From contig JAGXGU010000144.1 of the NCBI GenBank assembly GCA_024636575.1, positions 1 through 5,933 on the forward strand: 5,933 nt of DNA, written 5' to 3'. The position numbers were made by a program, and so were the translations under genes. A model generated the notes under the pieces. It saw only the letters and a list, made by a program, of their open reading frames with translations, ran no database searches and was not told the origin of the DNA. Shown one piece after another: positions 5,605-5,933 of this stretch. Source of the DNA: Altererythrobacter sp. GTDB taxonomy: Bacteria; Pseudomonadota; Alphaproteobacteria; Sphingomonadales; Sphingomonadaceae. Every line of letters starts with the position of its first letter. The first letter of the stretch is position 1.

Positions 5605-5933
5605 ATGGACATTTCGCAAAAAACCCTGCTGATCGCATGGCACAGCCGCACCGGAGCCAGCCGCGCCATGGCGCAGGCTGCCGCTGAGGGAGCGGGTGAC
5701 CGCGCCCTGATCCTGCCCGCGCAAGACGTCATGCCCGACCATCTGCTGGGTTGCGGCGCATATTTGTTCGTCTGCCCGGAAAACCTCGCCAGCATGAGCG
5801 GAATGATGAAGGAAATGTTCGATCGCTGTTATTATGCGGTGTTGGGGCAGATCGAGGGGCGGGCCTACGCCACCGCCATCGCCGCTGGATCTGACGGGGA
5901 GGGTGCCCAGCGGCAGATCGACCGGATCGCGAA
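5605..5933 (+). CDS. Flavodoxin-like / NADPH-dependent FMN reductase family protein, 3' end cut
   Basis: This is a flavodoxin-fold protein, probably FMN-binding and cytoplasmic, acting as an electron carrier or NAD(P)H-dependent reductase; the substrate cannot be told. The 109 visible residues begin MDISQKTLLIAWHSRTGASR. First beta strand TLLIAWH (7-13) leads into the phosphate-binding loop HSRTGAS (13-19), which holds the FMN phosphate. CGAYLFVCPENLASMSGMMKEMFDR (50-74) matches the second flavin-contact region, S-G-x-(M/L)-K-x-(F/M)-x-D-R, of the FMN_red family. Strand ATAIAAGSDGEG (89-100) follows, and the frame leaves the window at DRIA. An in-frame ATG at 5530 would add 25 residues before the first strand, which is unusual for this fold and would overlap the recJ start region, so 5605 is preferred. 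The gene is divergent from recJ with an 80-bp gap. The family is fairly certain; the exact function is unknown. Confidence 0.82.
   Translation, partial: MDISQKTLLIAWHSRTGASRAMAQAAAEGAGDRALILPAQDVMPDHLLGCGAYLFVCPENLASMSGMMKEMFDRCYYAVLGQIEGRAYATAIAAGSDGEGAQRQIDRIA

Noticed and set aside
5163..5795. Overlapping minus-strand frames of 210 and 183 codons spanning the recJ/flavodoxin junction
   Set aside because: They overlap both recJ in another frame and the flavodoxin gene in antisense. The flavodoxin frame has clear FMN-binding motifs, while these translate to composition noise.

Overview
The window looks like a stretch of core chromosome from an alphaproteobacterium, most likely a member of the Sphingomonadales of the Erythrobacter/Sphingopyxis kind. 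This rests on GC-rich coding DNA, the phoR-pstS-pstC order, the form of the long PstC N-terminus and the style of the RecJ protein. The lineage is an inference from gene content and protein style; no database comparison was possible. I see no mobile element, CRISPR array, prophage gene or anomalous island.

Layout: positions 1-3383 hold a phosphate-starvation block read on the minus strand, in transcription order phoR (sensor kinase), pstS (phosphate-binding lipoprotein) and pstC (permease, cut off by the window's left edge). A two-unit PhoB-binding site overlaps the last codons of phoR and lies about 90 bp in front of pstS, so pst expression can be raised separately from phoR. Next, still on the minus strand, come a tRNA-Glu(UUC) gene at 3536-3610 with its own promoter-like sequence, and recJ at 3725-5524 (single-strand DNA 5'-3' exonuclease). 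From about 5605 to the right edge a flavodoxin-like/FMN-reductase gene runs on the plus strand, divergent from recJ and cut off by the window end.

How the parts work together: PstS captures phosphate in the periplasm and passes it to the PstC/PstA channel (pstA and pstB are expected beyond the left edge). PhoR reads the state of that transporter and phosphorylates PhoB, which would bind the box in front of pstS. This is a closed regulatory loop visible within 3.4 kb. The tRNA, recJ and the flavodoxin gene are unrelated housekeeping neighbours.

There is no gene-free stretch longer than 300 bp. The most useful second-look items are regulatory: the Pho box embedded in the phoR stop codon, the lack of a visible terminator between tRNA-Glu and phoR, and a compact recJ/flavodoxin divergent region where both mRNAs could be leaderless. 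I found no convincing evidence of a new biological system.
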